Shown here: positions 18,801 through 27,251 of the stretch, in pieces
Layout: each line of letters opens with the position of its first letter
Position numbering within the stretch: the stretch's first letter is position 1
Assembly (NCBI RefSeq): GCF_017676385.1
Contig: NZ_JAFFZN010000003.1
Coordinates: 310,001 to 374,000, forward strand
DNA: 64,000 bases
DNA from: Streptomyces spirodelae
GTDB lineage: Bacteria; Actinomycetota; Actinomycetes; Streptomycetales; Streptomycetaceae
Direction: 5' to 3'
Notes under the pieces: generated by a model
The model's database searches: none
What the model was told of the DNA's origin: nothing
The model's input: only the letters and a program-made list of their open reading frames with translations
Made by a program: the position numbers and the translations under genes

Positions 18801-20729
18801 CGTGCCGTCGCGCAGCTGTTCTGGGCGCACGGGACCGAGCCCGCGCAGCGCGCCGCCTGGAGCCGGCGCGCCGTCTCGCTGGCCCGCGCGGGCGAGACCT
18901 TCGGCCCGGTGCGGGGCGCCGCACGGCTGGCGGACGAACTGGGCGCCGCCATCGAGGCGTTCATCCGGGCGGTGCCGCTGGGTGAGAGTCCCGGTACGCG
19001 GCCCGCGCAGGCGGCCGCCTACCTGCTGGAGGAGCTGACCTGCGAGCCCGGCGGCTTCGTCCTCGGCGCTGAGGCCCGCACGGTGCTGGAGAAGTTCCGG
19101 CACACGGTCGGCACCGACGCCTACGAGGCGTACACCGCCGATCTGGCGGCGCTCGACACCCCTGCCGAGCGGCACCAGCTCGCCACCGCGTGGCTGGGCT
19201 CCTACGCCCGCTCCAGCGGCACCGAGCCCGCACCCGGAGAGCTGGCCGAGGCCGTCGCCGCGCAGCTGTGCCCACGGCTGGAGCGCTACGACGCCGACGC
19301 GCCGCCGTCCGCCACCGTGACCGGGCTGCTCGGTACCCACCCCCGTATCCAGGACGGCGAACTCACCGTGCGGCTGGATGAGTTCCTCGCCCGCACCATC
19401 GAGTTCCGCACGCACGCCGTACCCGCCTTCCGGGAACACCAGCGCCGCCGCCTGCAGTTGGTCACCGAGGAGCGGGAGCGGCTGCGGCCGGCCGACTACC
19501 GGCCGCGTGCCCTGCCCGGGTTCGTCCGCAGTCGGCTGATCGACGAGGTCTGGTCCCCGCTGATCGGCGAGAACCTGGCCAAGCAACTGGGTACCGAAGC
19601 GGGCACGGGCGCCCTCGGCGGCCTGCTGCTCCTGCTCTCTCCGCCGGGCTACGGGAAGACGACGCTGCTGGAGTATGTGGCCGAACGGCTCGGTCTGCTG
19701 CTGGTCAAGGTGAACGGCCCGGCGCTCGGCCACGCCGTCACCTCACTCGACCCCGCGCAGGCGCCCGACGCCGCAGCGCGGCAGGAAGTGGAGAAGGTCA
19801 ACTTCGCGCTGAAGGCCGGCAACAACACGCTGCTGTACGTGGACGACATCCAGCACACCTCGGCCCAGTTCCTGGAGAAGTTCATCCCGCTGTGCGACGG
19901 CACCCGCCGCATCGAGGGCGTGTGGGACGGCGAACCGCACACCTACGACCTGCGGGGCAAGCGGTTCGCCGTCTGCATGGCGGGCAATCCCTACACCGAG
20001 TCCGGCAGCCGCTTCCGCGTCCCCGACATGCTCGCCAACCGCGCCGACGTATGGAACCTGGGCGAGGTGCTGACGGGCAAGCAGGAGGCGTTCGCACTCA
20101 GCTTCGTCGAGAACGCGCTGACCTCCCACCCCGAGCTGGCCCCGCTGGCGGGCCGGCCCCGTACGGATCTGGAGCTGCTGATCGCCCTCGCGCGGGGCGA
20201 CAGCGCGGCGCGGCCCGACCAACTGTCCCAGCCCTGCGCGCCCGCCGAACTGGAGCGGGTGCTCGCCGTCCTGCGCCATGTGCTGACGGTGCGTGAGACG
20301 GTGCTCGCCGTCAATCGCGCGTACATCGCCTCCGCGGGGCAGACCGATGCGAGCCGCACGGAGCCGCCGTTCCGGCTGCAGGGGTCCTACCGGACCATGA
20401 ACAAGATCGTGCAGCGGGTGCGGGGTGTCATGGATGACGCCGAGGTCGCGGCCCTCGTGGTGGACCACTACACCGCGGAGGCGCGGACCCTTTCGGGGGG
20501 CGCCGAGGCCAACCTACTCAAGCTCGCCGAACTGCGCGGGGCGCTCACGCCCGAGGGAGCCGCCCGCTGGGCGGACATCAAGCGCGCCTACGTCCGCACC
20601 CAGGCACTCGGCGACACGGAAACGGACCCCATGGCCCGCGCCGTCGCCGCCCTCGGCCTCCTCGCTGAGCGGGTCGCCGCCGTGGAGACGGCCATCACCC
20701 GCGCCACGGGTGCCCCCGAGGGCCGCTGA
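15852..20729 (+). CDS. Giant AAA ATPase of the DNA-repair-ATPase (DUF3686) type
   Basis: Predicted 1625 residues; ATG 15852 has GAAGGAG 7 bases upstream, while an earlier in-frame GTG at 15765 lacks one. The N-terminal 350 residues look like a beta-propeller-like repeat region, residues about 450-850 are helical coiled coil, and the C-terminal AAA module has Walker A PPGYGKTTLLEYVAERLG at about 1262-1280 and Walker B LLYVDDIQH at about 1326. The family is annotated as DNA repair ATPase, but experimental support is scarce. Its operon position after a flotillin suggests a membrane-tethered AAA machine, not a free repair enzyme (inference). Confidence 0.82.
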   Translation: METGTYEVLRDRLAAQAETLARRAEELNTLRTEQFGARRLELEDTARLHTARPSLPRDIVAVGERLLFGYHADDQAGIADVLSLHDRELNPLPADAVPGLLDDPDFQREFAALHRYYRHARLLRLRPVEGKLLAVFQTGESPTDIRVLRWALAQDGGSARFLDARGERDHAFPPAQDLEWTEATREEHVPGRHPHVDVGDGCYVSTVGGFLTVKDENDTESGDGLHREPVTDPLQSLADAEIAHARVGPLTLLRVRPYKEEQWRYLVVNTLTRQVVRVDGIGAACRRLPGDSGLVFPGGYYLTSGQWKTFDAVDTTGFRFESAVHAPNGEDVLYAFHAPQEGGRDLLLSYNTLRQQVTAPLVCKGHARFGDGTLAVLRADGDLRAEPARVHTLQTWISPYLSDTAEADRQAAAGPLARIGNRELVSGISACLAVARGAAPADTEPTAESYRALVTACERTADSHPWLGDQETGDLRTPLAQVRGTARQVLAEYETVRELARQAAEALEAAAARLASALRRLRGETPRSAAEWIEGLTELRTAQGKLLGCAELRYADTARAAELAAEAERELDSFALRAVEQLRGEDAFAGYHRDIEELIGQAQDLQTAAEAEPVADRLGELDDGLRTVSEVIGGLEAGDATVRTAVLERVSEVAGGLNRARATLQARRRTLLAGESKAEFAAEFALLGQTLTAALTAADTPEQCDTQHARLLAKVEDLERRFAESPDFLTDLDTERTEINDAFAARKQALAEARARRTQQLVTSAERTLATLARRAGELADSDALAAFFTSDPMTGTVRRTAATLRELGEPARAQELEDRLVTARQEAARALRDRSELYLDGGSVLRLGRHRFAVNTQPLDLTLVPDGEGGEGLALALTGTDYRVPVTDPGLLAEHALGERPLVSESPEVYRAEHLAARLLDEHGPQALEETADLAVLVRQAARDAYDEGYERGVHDHDATLILRTLLRLGEGAGTLRHEPASRAVAQLFWAHGTEPAQRAAWSRRAVSLARAGETFGPVRGAARLADELGAAIEAFIRAVPLGESPGTRPAQAAAYLLEELTCEPGGFVLGAEARTVLEKFRHTVGTDAYEAYTADLAALDTPAERHQLATAWLGSYARSSGTEPAPGELAEAVAAQLCPRLERYDADAPPSATVTGLLGTHPRIQDGELTVRLDEFLARTIEFRTHAVPAFREHQRRRLQLVTEERERLRPADYRPRALPGFVRSRLIDEVWSPLIGENLAKQLGTEAGTGALGGLLLLLSPPGYGKTTLLEYVAERLGLLLVKVNGPALGHAVTSLDPAQAPDAAARQEVEKVNFALKAGNNTLLYVDDIQHTSAQFLEKFIPLCDGTRRIEGVWDGEPHTYDLRGKRFAVCMAGNPYTESGSRFRVPDMLANRADVWNLGEVLTGKQEAFALSFVENALTSHPELAPLAGRPRTDLELLIALARGDSAARPDQLSQPCAPAELERVLAVLRHVLTVRETVLAVNRAYIASAGQTDASRTEPPFRLQGSYRTMNKIVQRVRGVMDDAEVAALVVDHYTAEARTLSGGAEANLLKLAELRGALTPEGAARWADIKRAYVRTQALGDTETDPMARAVAALGLLAERVAAVETAITRATGAPEGR

Positions 20730-20791
20730 GCGCGGTTGTGCCAACAACGTAGCGGATGGCGGACGCGGGCGGGCCGGCTCCCCGCCCGTAC

Positions 20792-20831
20792 CCCTGAAAC
20801 GTCACCTGCTCAGGGGGTGACGATTTCAGGG
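20792..20831. terminator. Bidirectional terminator between convergent genes
   Basis: Near-perfect stem: CCCTGAAACGTCACC (20792-20806) pairs with 20816-20831 apart from one bulged T; 9-base loop. It lies between the stops of the ATPase gene and the leftward DUF397 gene. Confidence 0.85.
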
Positions 20832-20842
20832 TATGGGTCGGG

Positions 20843-21037
20843 TCAGGGCTGCTCGACCTCCACCGCGTGGGCAGTGAAGGCCGCCCAGGCGCTGGGGGAG
20901 ATGGTGAGGGGGCGGAGGTTGGCGTCCTTGGAGTCGCGGACGTGGATCGCGTGGGCCTGTGTGGCGACTTCCACGCAGTTGTCGCCGTCTCCACTGCTGT
21001 AGCTGCTCTTGAACCAGCTCAGGTCCGTAGTCGTCAT
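20843..21037 (-). CDS. DUF397 domain protein
   Basis: Predicted 64 residues. SWFKSSYSSGDGDNCVEVA at the N-terminus and the VRDSKD box are diagnostic of DUF397. These small proteins are encoded throughout Streptomyces directly after a DUF5753/XRE regulator, as here, where the start overlaps the regulator's stop by 4 bases. The pairs behave like regulator/antagonist modules (for example the Scr1/Scr2 type); the molecular action of DUF397 is not established. Confidence 0.92.
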   Translation of the reverse strand: MTTTDLSWFKSSYSSGDGDNCVEVATQAHAIHVRDSKDANLRPLTISPSAWAAFTAHAVEVEQP

Positions 21038-21906
21038 AGCGCTCCTCGCAGTTGTTCCAGCAAGCTCACCGTAGCTCGGCAGTCCAGGGCCTGAGAACGG
21101 AGCTTGCCATAGCGCTGGAGGAGCACGCTGACATCACCGGCGGTCGCGATCAGGTTGCTCGACTGGTGCCCTTCCGTATAGCCGAACCACCGATGCTCCT
21201 CGGTTTCCGCCAGGTACAGCTGACCGTTGGACCCCGCGTGGTCCTCCTGCCGGAGCGGCATCACCTGGATCTCCACATTGGTGAGCCGACCGACCTCCAG
21301 CAGGTGGTCGATGAGGTGCTTGGTCACCGAGTCCCCGCCGATCCCGCGCTCCAGAAGAGACTGCTCGACGATGAAGCTGAAGGCCGTATGGGGACGGTCC
21401 CGGAAGAGCTGCTGCCGGGCGAGCCGAGCCGCGACCAGGCGGTCGATCTCCTCCTCCGTATAAGGAGGCAACTGCCGCTCCAGTACGGCCCGGATGTACG
21501 GTTCGGGCTGCAGCAGGCCCGGGATCGCCCTGCACTCGTAGGCGCAAAGGGTGATGGCCTCCTCTTCGATGCCTGCCCATTGCTGGAACCAGGAAGCGAG
21601 TCCGGGCTTGCGCCGGAGACTCTTCGCGGCGGCGCGGAGAACTTTTCCGGCGAGCGGTCCCAGCACCACCTCCGCGCGCTGGGGGAGCTTTTCCGGGGGG
21701 AATCGCTTGCCCTGTTCGATCTTGGCGATGTAGTGACTGGAGTACCGGACGTGCGGGCCGAACTCCTCCTGGGTCAAGTCCGCTTCGAGACGCAGAGCTT
21801 TGAGAACCGCGCCGTAGATCTTGAGACCTTCGGAGATTTCGGGTCCGGGCTCGGGTTCGCCGGGGGCCGTTCCGGCGTTTGGTTCCTGTCCCTCGGGCGA
21901 CGTCAT
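21034..21906 (-). CDS. XRE-family regulator with DUF5753 ligand domain
   Basis: Predicted 290 residues from ATG 21906, with GGAAGG 10 bases upstream; the frame extends 14 codons further to a weaker start. Helix-turn-helix at about residues 30-70 (VLKALRLEADLTQEEFGPHV, SSHYIAKIEQGKRFP), then the DUF5753 domain (YECRAIPGLLQPEPYIRAVL, RQQLF, VEIQVMPLRQEDHAG, HRWFGY). It is translationally coupled to the DUF397 gene, and an ATP-binding anti-sigma-like gene lies divergently 156 bases away, the usual trio in this genus. It probably regulates its own promoter and that of the HATPase. Confidence 0.92.
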   Translation of the reverse strand: MTSPEGQEPNAGTAPGEPEPGPEISEGLKIYGAVLKALRLEADLTQEEFGPHVRYSSHYIAKIEQGKRFPPEKLPQRAEVVLGPLAGKVLRAAAKSLRRKPGLASWFQQWAGIEEEAITLCAYECRAIPGLLQPEPYIRAVLERQLPPYTEEEIDRLVAARLARQQLFRDRPHTAFSFIVEQSLLERGIGGDSVTKHLIDHLLEVGRLTNVEIQVMPLRQEDHAGSNGQLYLAETEEHRWFGYTEGHQSSNLIATAGDVSVLLQRYGKLRSQALDCRATVSLLEQLRGAL

Positions 21907-22062
21907 TGTCGAATGCCTTCCGTGCTGGATGCCCTTCCCCGCTCTCAACCCGCCTAGGATCAGGGAAAGTTACGCGCCCAGTACAGGCCACGCACCAGTA
22001 CATTTGGTTCTGTACCATCGCAGTTCCTGCTCCTGAGGCGGCGCCCCCGCGACGCTGGCCTT

Positions 22063-22503
22063 ATGCGAACGACGACTCGGAATGCACTCCCCGGCAGCAC
22101 TGCGCAATTCGTACAGCGGTTCTCCGCGACCCGGCGCGGTGCGCGCCTCGCACGGCGGCTGGCCGCGTGTCAACTCGATGCCTGGGGCGTGCCCTATGAC
22201 GACCCGCTCTCCGAAAGGGTGACCCTGATCGTGGCGGAACTCAGTGCGAATGCCGCATTGCACGGGCGGGTCCCGGGGCGGGATTTCGCATTGCTGCTGG
22301 CGTGTGACGTGAGAAGCGGCCAACTGCGGATCGAGGTCTCGGACACGCACCCGGTGCGGCCGGTGCGGCGTACACCGGGTGGCATGGACGACGGCGGGCG
22401 CGGTCTCGTACTGGTGGACGCGCTCGCTTCCCGTTGGGGCATCGCTGAGCGGCTGGGCCCGGGTAAAACGGTCTGGGCGGAGATCGACGTTCCGGCGGCC
22501 TGA
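22063..22503 (+). CDS. HATPase_c-type ATP-binding protein (RsbW/BldG-partner-like)
   Basis: Predicted 146 residues. The GHKL fold is visible from ARLARRLAACQLDAWGVP, the N-box VAELSANAALHG (about 56-67), the G1 motif VSDTHPVRPV with the conserved Asp, and GGRGLVLVDALASRWG (about 111-126). Proteins of this sort are ATP-binding kinases related to anti-sigma factors such as RsbW, and accompany XRE/DUF397 pairs. No partner sigma or anti-anti-sigma gene is adjacent. The target is unknown. Confidence 0.88.
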   Translation: MRTTTRNALPGSTAQFVQRFSATRRGARLARRLAACQLDAWGVPYDDPLSERVTLIVAELSANAALHGRVPGRDFALLLACDVRSGQLRIEVSDTHPVRPVRRTPGGMDDGGRGLVLVDALASRWGIAERLGPGKTVWAEIDVPAA

Positions 22504-22652
22504 CAACGGGCCAGGCGTGGCGCGACGACCGGGGGCCGCGAGCCGCACTCGGTGAGAACAGAAACCCACGTGAAAGTTGCCTTCCGTGTCTTCACGTATG
22601 GGTCCGCGGTCATCTACGCTCCGTGCACCGAAGTTGGCCAGAGGGGGACGAC

Positions 22653-23207
22653 TTGGGCACTGGGGGGAAGCGGCAACACGTACCGGCGTCGGCTGTGAGC
22701 AAGGCCGAAGGGGCGGTGGCACAGTCGCAGCAGGCATCACGTGCACGTCAACTGAGGGCTGAGAAGCGACGCCTGGAGCAGGAACTCATTCCTCAGGCAC
22801 GCCGCAGAACGAGTGCTGCCGTGGAGCGATGCGCGAGGCTCCCGCAGGTTACGGGCAGCCGTTACGAGCAGGCGCGAAAGGCGGCTGTACGTGCTTCGAC
22901 AGAGCTCAAGGCTCTGAGAGATCGCCTCATGCGGATAGAGAGAGAATTGGTGGCGCTGCCGAATCAACGCCTTTTTGCCGGATTGAGCGTCGCGTCCGAA
23001 GAGAAAGCGCTGGTGAGGCGTAACCGGAGCGCTTCGCAGAGGGAGAAGCCGGACCGGGAGCCGAGAGCCCGCCAGGCGCAGGCGCGTCGACGGCTCGCAG
23101 AGGACATAAGCGGATACGGCGATCCGGTGCCGGATCCGGCCCTGACGATGGACCCGGCGACCCAGCCGTACCGGGGTGATCGAGCTCGAAGACGCTGGGA
23201 GAAGTGA
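22653..23207 (+). CDS. Orphan basic coiled-coil protein
   Basis: Predicted 184 residues from TTG 22653, where GAGGGGGAC lies 4-5 bases before. Other in-frame starts are GTG 22623 and GTG 22695. I do not recognise the family. The sequence is rich in Arg, Lys and Glu with two helical coiled-coil-like stretches (RARQLRAEKRRLEQELIPQ and the region ending RLMRIERELVALPNQRL) and a basic, disordered C-terminal third. GC content and codon use are lower and less biased than neighbours, which suggests acquired DNA. It could bind nucleic acid or a partner protein, but nothing in the sequence settles this. Confidence 0.55.
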   Translation: MGTGGKRQHVPASAVSKAEGAVAQSQQASRARQLRAEKRRLEQELIPQARRRTSAAVERCARLPQVTGSRYEQARKAAVRASTELKALRDRLMRIERELVALPNQRLFAGLSVASEEKALVRRNRSASQREKPDREPRARQAQARRRLAEDISGYGDPVPDPALTMDPATQPYRGDRARRRWEK

Positions 23208-23775
23208 CGTGAGCGGGCTCCGATCTCCGAATCGTACGAGAGGTCGGCCCACGCCGCCGGAGCTGATCAGCCCCGGTGTGAGCAAGCACTCGGGTGTGCC
23301 GCGCGATCGGCCGAGCGCATCCGACAGCTGAGCGTCATCCACGGAACCGGGCGCGAGATCACGTGGGCCTCGCCTGACCACTTTGGCGCGGTGTGGGGCC
23401 AAAGACCCGCCAACAGCTTCGGTGGAATGGCTGGCGTCGTCGCCTGCGCGAGGCGAGACGGAGCACCGTCTCCCTCCTGCGGCCGCAAGCGGCAACGCGG
23501 TCGCACGTCGAACGCCCCCACCCGGCGGGTGTCGGTGCCGGGTGGGGGTTGGCGCTCGAGGCTGTGGCGCCGGTTGAGCCCAGACCAGGTATCGGCCGGC
23601 ATATTGCCGGAGCCCGGCATCGAGCAGGCGGGGACCGGCCCGGGGCGGTGCCGCTGCGATCGGATAACGAGACGGCCGGGGCGCCCGAGGCCGGTTGAGG
23701 CCGTTGCTTAGGGTGAGGTTCCAGGCGGAGGACCGCGGGAGCGGTTCCGCACGTGGGACGTCGCAAGGGAGCGCC
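23208..23775. other. Gene-free stretch before the PP2C gene
   Basis: 568 bases with no gene I can support; short frames here show no family motif. It contains the strong hairpin at 23515-23548 and the AAGGGAG site for the phosphatase at its right end. Base composition is slightly lower in GC than the flanks at its left part, continuous with the orphan gene. Confidence 0.5.
23515..23548. terminator. 12-base perfect hairpin
   Basis: CCCCCACCCGGC (23515-23526) is exactly inverted at 23537-23548 with a 10-base loop. A plausible factor-independent terminator for rightward transcription from the HATPase/orphan genes, although it lies 300 bases after the last stop. Confidence 0.6.
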
Positions 23776-24858
23776 ATGGCGGAGGGACGCAGGCAGCGGA
23801 CCTACATCGTGCTGGCCCTGCTGCCTGTTCTGGTGATGGCACTGGTGGCCGGTGTCGACGTGCTGGCGGGGCCCGAGGTGGGGTTCCTGCCGCTGGTCTC
23901 GCTCGGCCCCGCCTTCGCCGGACTGGTCGGCACCTGGCGGCGCACCGTCGTGGTCGGGGCGCTGGCGATGCTGCTGTGCACCGGGCTGGGGCTCTACGAC
24001 GGCCTGCTCGACGGGCGGCGCGGCTACACGGCGCTGGCGTCCGTTGCCGGGGTCACCGTCGCCGGTGTGGTGGCGGCGATCATGCGGGGGCGGCGCGAGG
24101 AGGAGTTGGCCAGTGTCCGGTCCATCGCGGAGGTCGCCCAGCGGGTGCTGCTGCGGCCGGTTCCGCGCAGCGCGGGCCCGCTGCGGGTGGCCGTCTCCTA
24201 CACCTCGGCCGTCGCCGAGGCGCGCATCGGCGGCGACCTGTACGAGGTGGCGGCCGCGCCGGACCGCATACGGCTGATCGTCGGCGATGTGCAGGGCAAG
24301 GGGCTGGCCGCCGTGGAGACCGCGTCCGTGGTCCTCGGCACGTTCCGGGAGGCCGCCTACGAGGAGCCGGACCTGGTGGCCCTGGGCTCCCGGCTGGAGC
24401 GCAGCGTGGCCCGCGAACTGGAGGACGAGAAGTTCGTGACGGCCATCCTCGCCGAGGTGCGGCCCAAGGAGCGGACCGTCCACTTCCTCAACCACGGGCA
24501 TCCCCCTCCGATGCTGGTACGCCGGGACGGCATTGTCGACTTCCCCACCCCGGACGCCTACGCGCTGCCGCTCGGGCTGGCCGCACACGGCGGCGAGCCG
24601 CCCGGCCTCTTCAGCGCCGCGTTCGCGCCGGGCGACCAACTCCTCCTCTACACCGACGGCGTGACGGAGGCCAGGAACGGGGAAGGGGACTTCTACCCGC
24701 TCAAGGACAAGAGCGCGCTGCTGCGCACCGGCGACGCGCAGACCGCGCTGGACACGCTGCGCGAAGACGTGGACCGCTACACGAGCGGGGTCCAGGACGA
24801 CGACGCGGCGATGCTCCTGGTGCGCTACCGCCACGGGCGCGGCCCGGGGCGTGACTGA
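23776..24858 (+). CDS. Membrane PP2C-type (SpoIIE/RsbU-like) Ser/Thr phosphatase
   Basis: Predicted 360 residues from ATG 23776 (AAGGGAG 6 bases before). Three to four membrane helices fill residues about 10-95, followed by a short linker and a PPM/SpoIIE phosphatase domain: ARIGGDLYEV (metal Asp), LIVGDVQGKGLAA, LLLYTDGVTEARN, and QDDDAAMLLVRY (last metal Asp). Such enzymes dephosphorylate anti-anti-sigma factors in partner-switching cascades; the membrane part would be the sensor. The SigF-like sigma gene at 29.6 kb and the HATPase at 22.1 kb are possible cascade members, but no direct link is visible. Confidence 0.9.
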   Translation: MAEGRRQRTYIVLALLPVLVMALVAGVDVLAGPEVGFLPLVSLGPAFAGLVGTWRRTVVVGALAMLLCTGLGLYDGLLDGRRGYTALASVAGVTVAGVVAAIMRGRREEELASVRSIAEVAQRVLLRPVPRSAGPLRVAVSYTSAVAEARIGGDLYEVAAAPDRIRLIVGDVQGKGLAAVETASVVLGTFREAAYEEPDLVALGSRLERSVARELEDEKFVTAILAEVRPKERTVHFLNHGHPPPMLVRRDGIVDFPTPDAYALPLGLAAHGGEPPGLFSAAFAPGDQLLLYTDGVTEARNGEGDFYPLKDKSALLRTGDAQTALDTLREDVDRYTSGVQDDDAAMLLVRYRHGRGPGRD

Positions 24859-24924
24859 GAGGACCGGGCTGTGCGGCCACGGGGCGGCGCGCAGGGAAGA
24901 CGAAGGAAGCGGTAAAAAGGGGAC

Positions 24925-25470
24925 ATGGCCGAGCACAAGGACCCGGTGGCGGGTCAGGACGATGTGGACGCGGTCACGCGGGCCGTGCTGACCGCGTCCC
25001 GGGTACTGGTGGCGGTCTCGGCCAGCTCGCTGGCCGAGGTGGAGGACCGGGTCACGCTGCCGCAGTTCCGGATGCTGGTGGCGCTCTCCTCGCGCGGTAC
25101 GACCAAGCTGGTCGCGCTTGCCGAGCTGCTGCGGGTGGCGCCCTCGACCGCGATGCGGATGGCGGACCGGCTGATCGCGGCCGGCCTGGTGGACCGTCAG
25201 ACCAACCCGCACAACCGCCGCGAGACCCTGCTGACCCTCACCGACGAGGGCCGCCGCATCGTCGCGAGCGTCACCTCGCGCCGCCGCCGGGAGCTGGCGG
25301 CCGTGGTGGAACGGCTCTCCCCCGACCGGCGGGCGGCCCTGATCGAGGCGCTGACGGCGTTCAACGAGGCGGGCGGGGAGCCGCCGGTGCCGCCCACGGA
25401 CATCGACGTGCCCTACCCGCTGGGTTGGGCCGACCTGGCTGCGCCGCCGCTGCCGTCAGACCAGCGCTGA
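24925..25470 (+). CDS. MarR-family transcriptional regulator
   Basis: Predicted 181 residues. Winged helix-turn-helix core: LPQFRMLVALSSRGTTKLVALAELL, VAPSTAMRMADRLIAAGLVDRQ, and the wing NPHNRRETLLTLTDEGRR (about residues 45-118). A Pro-rich C-terminal tail of about 30 residues is unusual. Its 3' end overlaps the 3' end of the convergent ClC gene by 15 bases. A perfect palindrome of MarR type lies in the ClC promoter (27252-27268), which makes ClC the likely target. MarR proteins typically release DNA on binding phenolic or oxidant ligands. Confidence 0.9.
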   Translation: MAEHKDPVAGQDDVDAVTRAVLTASRVLVAVSASSLAEVEDRVTLPQFRMLVALSSRGTTKLVALAELLRVAPSTAMRMADRLIAAGLVDRQTNPHNRRETLLTLTDEGRRIVASVTSRRRRELAAVVERLSPDRRAALIEALTAFNEAGGEPPVPPTDIDVPYPLGWADLAAPPLPSDQR

Positions 25471-27237
25471 CCGGGAGGCGAGGGGCTGCTGAGGGGCGTG
25501 GAGGGCCCGCAGCGCGCTGCGGTGGCTGAGCCAGCCGACCGGCACCCCCTCGTCCGCGTCCAGCACCGGCATTCCGCCCTCCACCGAGTCGGAGAGCAGA
25601 TGCAGCGCCGTGGCCAGCGGTTCGTCGGGCTTGAGGGCAGGGGTCCGCCGGGCCAGGTCGCTCACCGTCGCGGGGGCGCCGTCCGGCGCTTCGGCCAGCG
25701 CCTCGGCCACGTCCCGGCTGGTGACCACGCCCGCGTACCGCCCGGTGGGGTCCAGCACCGGGAGCGCCCCTTGGCCGGAGAGGCCCAGCACATCGGCAGC
25801 CTCGGACAGCGTGGTCCGGGTGGAGAGCGGTTCGGGCAGCGGCTCCATCACCTCGCCGACCGGCTGGCCGCCCAGCCGCGCGCCCCGCGCCGGGCCCTCC
25901 AGATCGATGCCGCGCCGCCGCAGCTTGAGCGTGTAGACGGTGTCCCGGGACAGCAGCCGTCCGGTCGCCGTGGCCAGCGCGATCGCCAGCATCATGGGCA
26001 GGATGATCGAGTACTGGCCGGTCAGTTCGAAGAGGATGACGACGGCCGTGATCGGGGCGCGTGAGGCCCCGGCGAAGACCGCGCCCATGCCGACCAGCGC
26101 GTAGGCACCGGCAGCTCCGGCGGTGCCGGGCACCAGGTGGTGCAGCACCGAGCCGTAGGCGGCGCCCAGCATGGCGCCCATGAACAGGCTGGGCGCGAAG
26201 ACGCCGCCGGACCCGCCGATGCCTATGGTCACGCTGGTCGCCAGAATCTTGCCGACCAGCAGCACCAGCAGGAAACCGATCGCGTACTCGCCCTCGGTGG
26301 CGTTCTCCAGCACCGGGTAGCCCACCCCGTACATCTCGGGCAGGGCGAGCAGCAGCAGGCCGAGTATCAGCCCGCCCGCCGCCGGCCGCAGCCACTCGGG
26401 GCCGCGCCACGCCCAGTCGCAGGCGTCCTCGATCAGGTACAGGACGCGCGAGAAGCCCACGCCCACGGCCCCGGCCAGGACGCCGAGCAGGGCGAAGAAG
26501 CCGTACTGGTCCAGGTGGTCGACGTGGAAGGGCGGCAGGTCCAGGAAGGCGACGTCCCCGAACGCGGCCCGCCCGATCACGCTGGCGGTGACACTGGAGA
26601 GCACCGCGGCGCCGAACGCCTCGGCGCTGAACGTCATCAGGATCAGCTCCATGGCGAAGAACACGCCCGCCAGCGGGGCGTTGAACGTCGCCGCGATACC
26701 GCCCGCTGCGCCGCACGCCACCAGCAGCCGCATCCGCCCCTCGCCCGCCCGCCCCAGGCGGCCCAGCGTCGCGCCCAGGGCCGAGCCGACCTGCACGATC
26801 GGCCCCTCGCGGCCCACCGAGCCGCCCGAGCCGATGGTCAGCGCCGAGGCGAGTGTCTTGACGACGGCGACCTTCGGGCTGATCCGCCCGCCGCGCTGTG
26901 CCACGGCGAGCATCACCTCGGGCACCCCGTGCCCGCGCGCCTCCCTGGCGAAGCGCTGCACCAGGGGCCCGTACAGCAGCCCGCCCACCACAGGTGCCAG
27001 CACCACGAAGAAGGGACCCAGCCAGGACAGGTGCGGGTGGGCGGAGCCGGGGTCGGCAGCGTAGTCCTGGTGCCCGGAGAAGAGGCGGGTGAACTGCTGG
27101 ATGCACCAGCGGAAGACGATCGATCCGACGCCCGCTCCGGCGCCGGTGACCAGGGCGAGCAGCATCAGTCCCCATGGCGCGGAACGCATCCGTGCACGCG
27201 TAACCCTGCTGCTGCCTGCCCCTGTGCCCGTCATCAC
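25456..27237 (-). CDS. ClC-family chloride channel/transporter with C-terminal CBS pair
   Basis: Predicted 593 residues. The ClC core shows GSGGSVGREGPIVQVG (the selectivity loop with the gating Glu of GREGP), NAPLAGVFFAMELIL, and GIGGSGGVFAPSLF, within about 10-11 membrane helices (residues 20-440). Two CBS domains follow (about 455-575: EVMEPLPEPLSTRTTLSEAA, GQGALPVLDPTGRYAGVVTS, and MPVLDADEGVPVGWLSHRS). The gating Glu is normally present in H+/Cl- antiporters as well as channels; the proton Glu was not assigned with confidence, so mode is open. ATG 27237 has GAAGGGAG upstream. Confidence 0.93.
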   Translation of the reverse strand: MMTGTGAGSSRVTRARMRSAPWGLMLLALVTGAGAGVGSIVFRWCIQQFTRLFSGHQDYAADPGSAHPHLSWLGPFFVVLAPVVGGLLYGPLVQRFAREARGHGVPEVMLAVAQRGGRISPKVAVVKTLASALTIGSGGSVGREGPIVQVGSALGATLGRLGRAGEGRMRLLVACGAAGGIAATFNAPLAGVFFAMELILMTFSAEAFGAAVLSSVTASVIGRAAFGDVAFLDLPPFHVDHLDQYGFFALLGVLAGAVGVGFSRVLYLIEDACDWAWRGPEWLRPAAGGLILGLLLLALPEMYGVGYPVLENATEGEYAIGFLLVLLVGKILATSVTIGIGGSGGVFAPSLFMGAMLGAAYGSVLHHLVPGTAGAAGAYALVGMGAVFAGASRAPITAVVILFELTGQYSIILPMMLAIALATATGRLLSRDTVYTLKLRRRGIDLEGPARGARLGGQPVGEVMEPLPEPLSTRTTLSEAADVLGLSGQGALPVLDPTGRYAGVVTSRDVAEALAEAPDGAPATVSDLARRTPALKPDEPLATALHLLSDSVEGGMPVLDADEGVPVGWLSHRSALRALHAPQQPLASRSALV

Positions 27238-27251
27238 TGCTCCCTTCTTAC

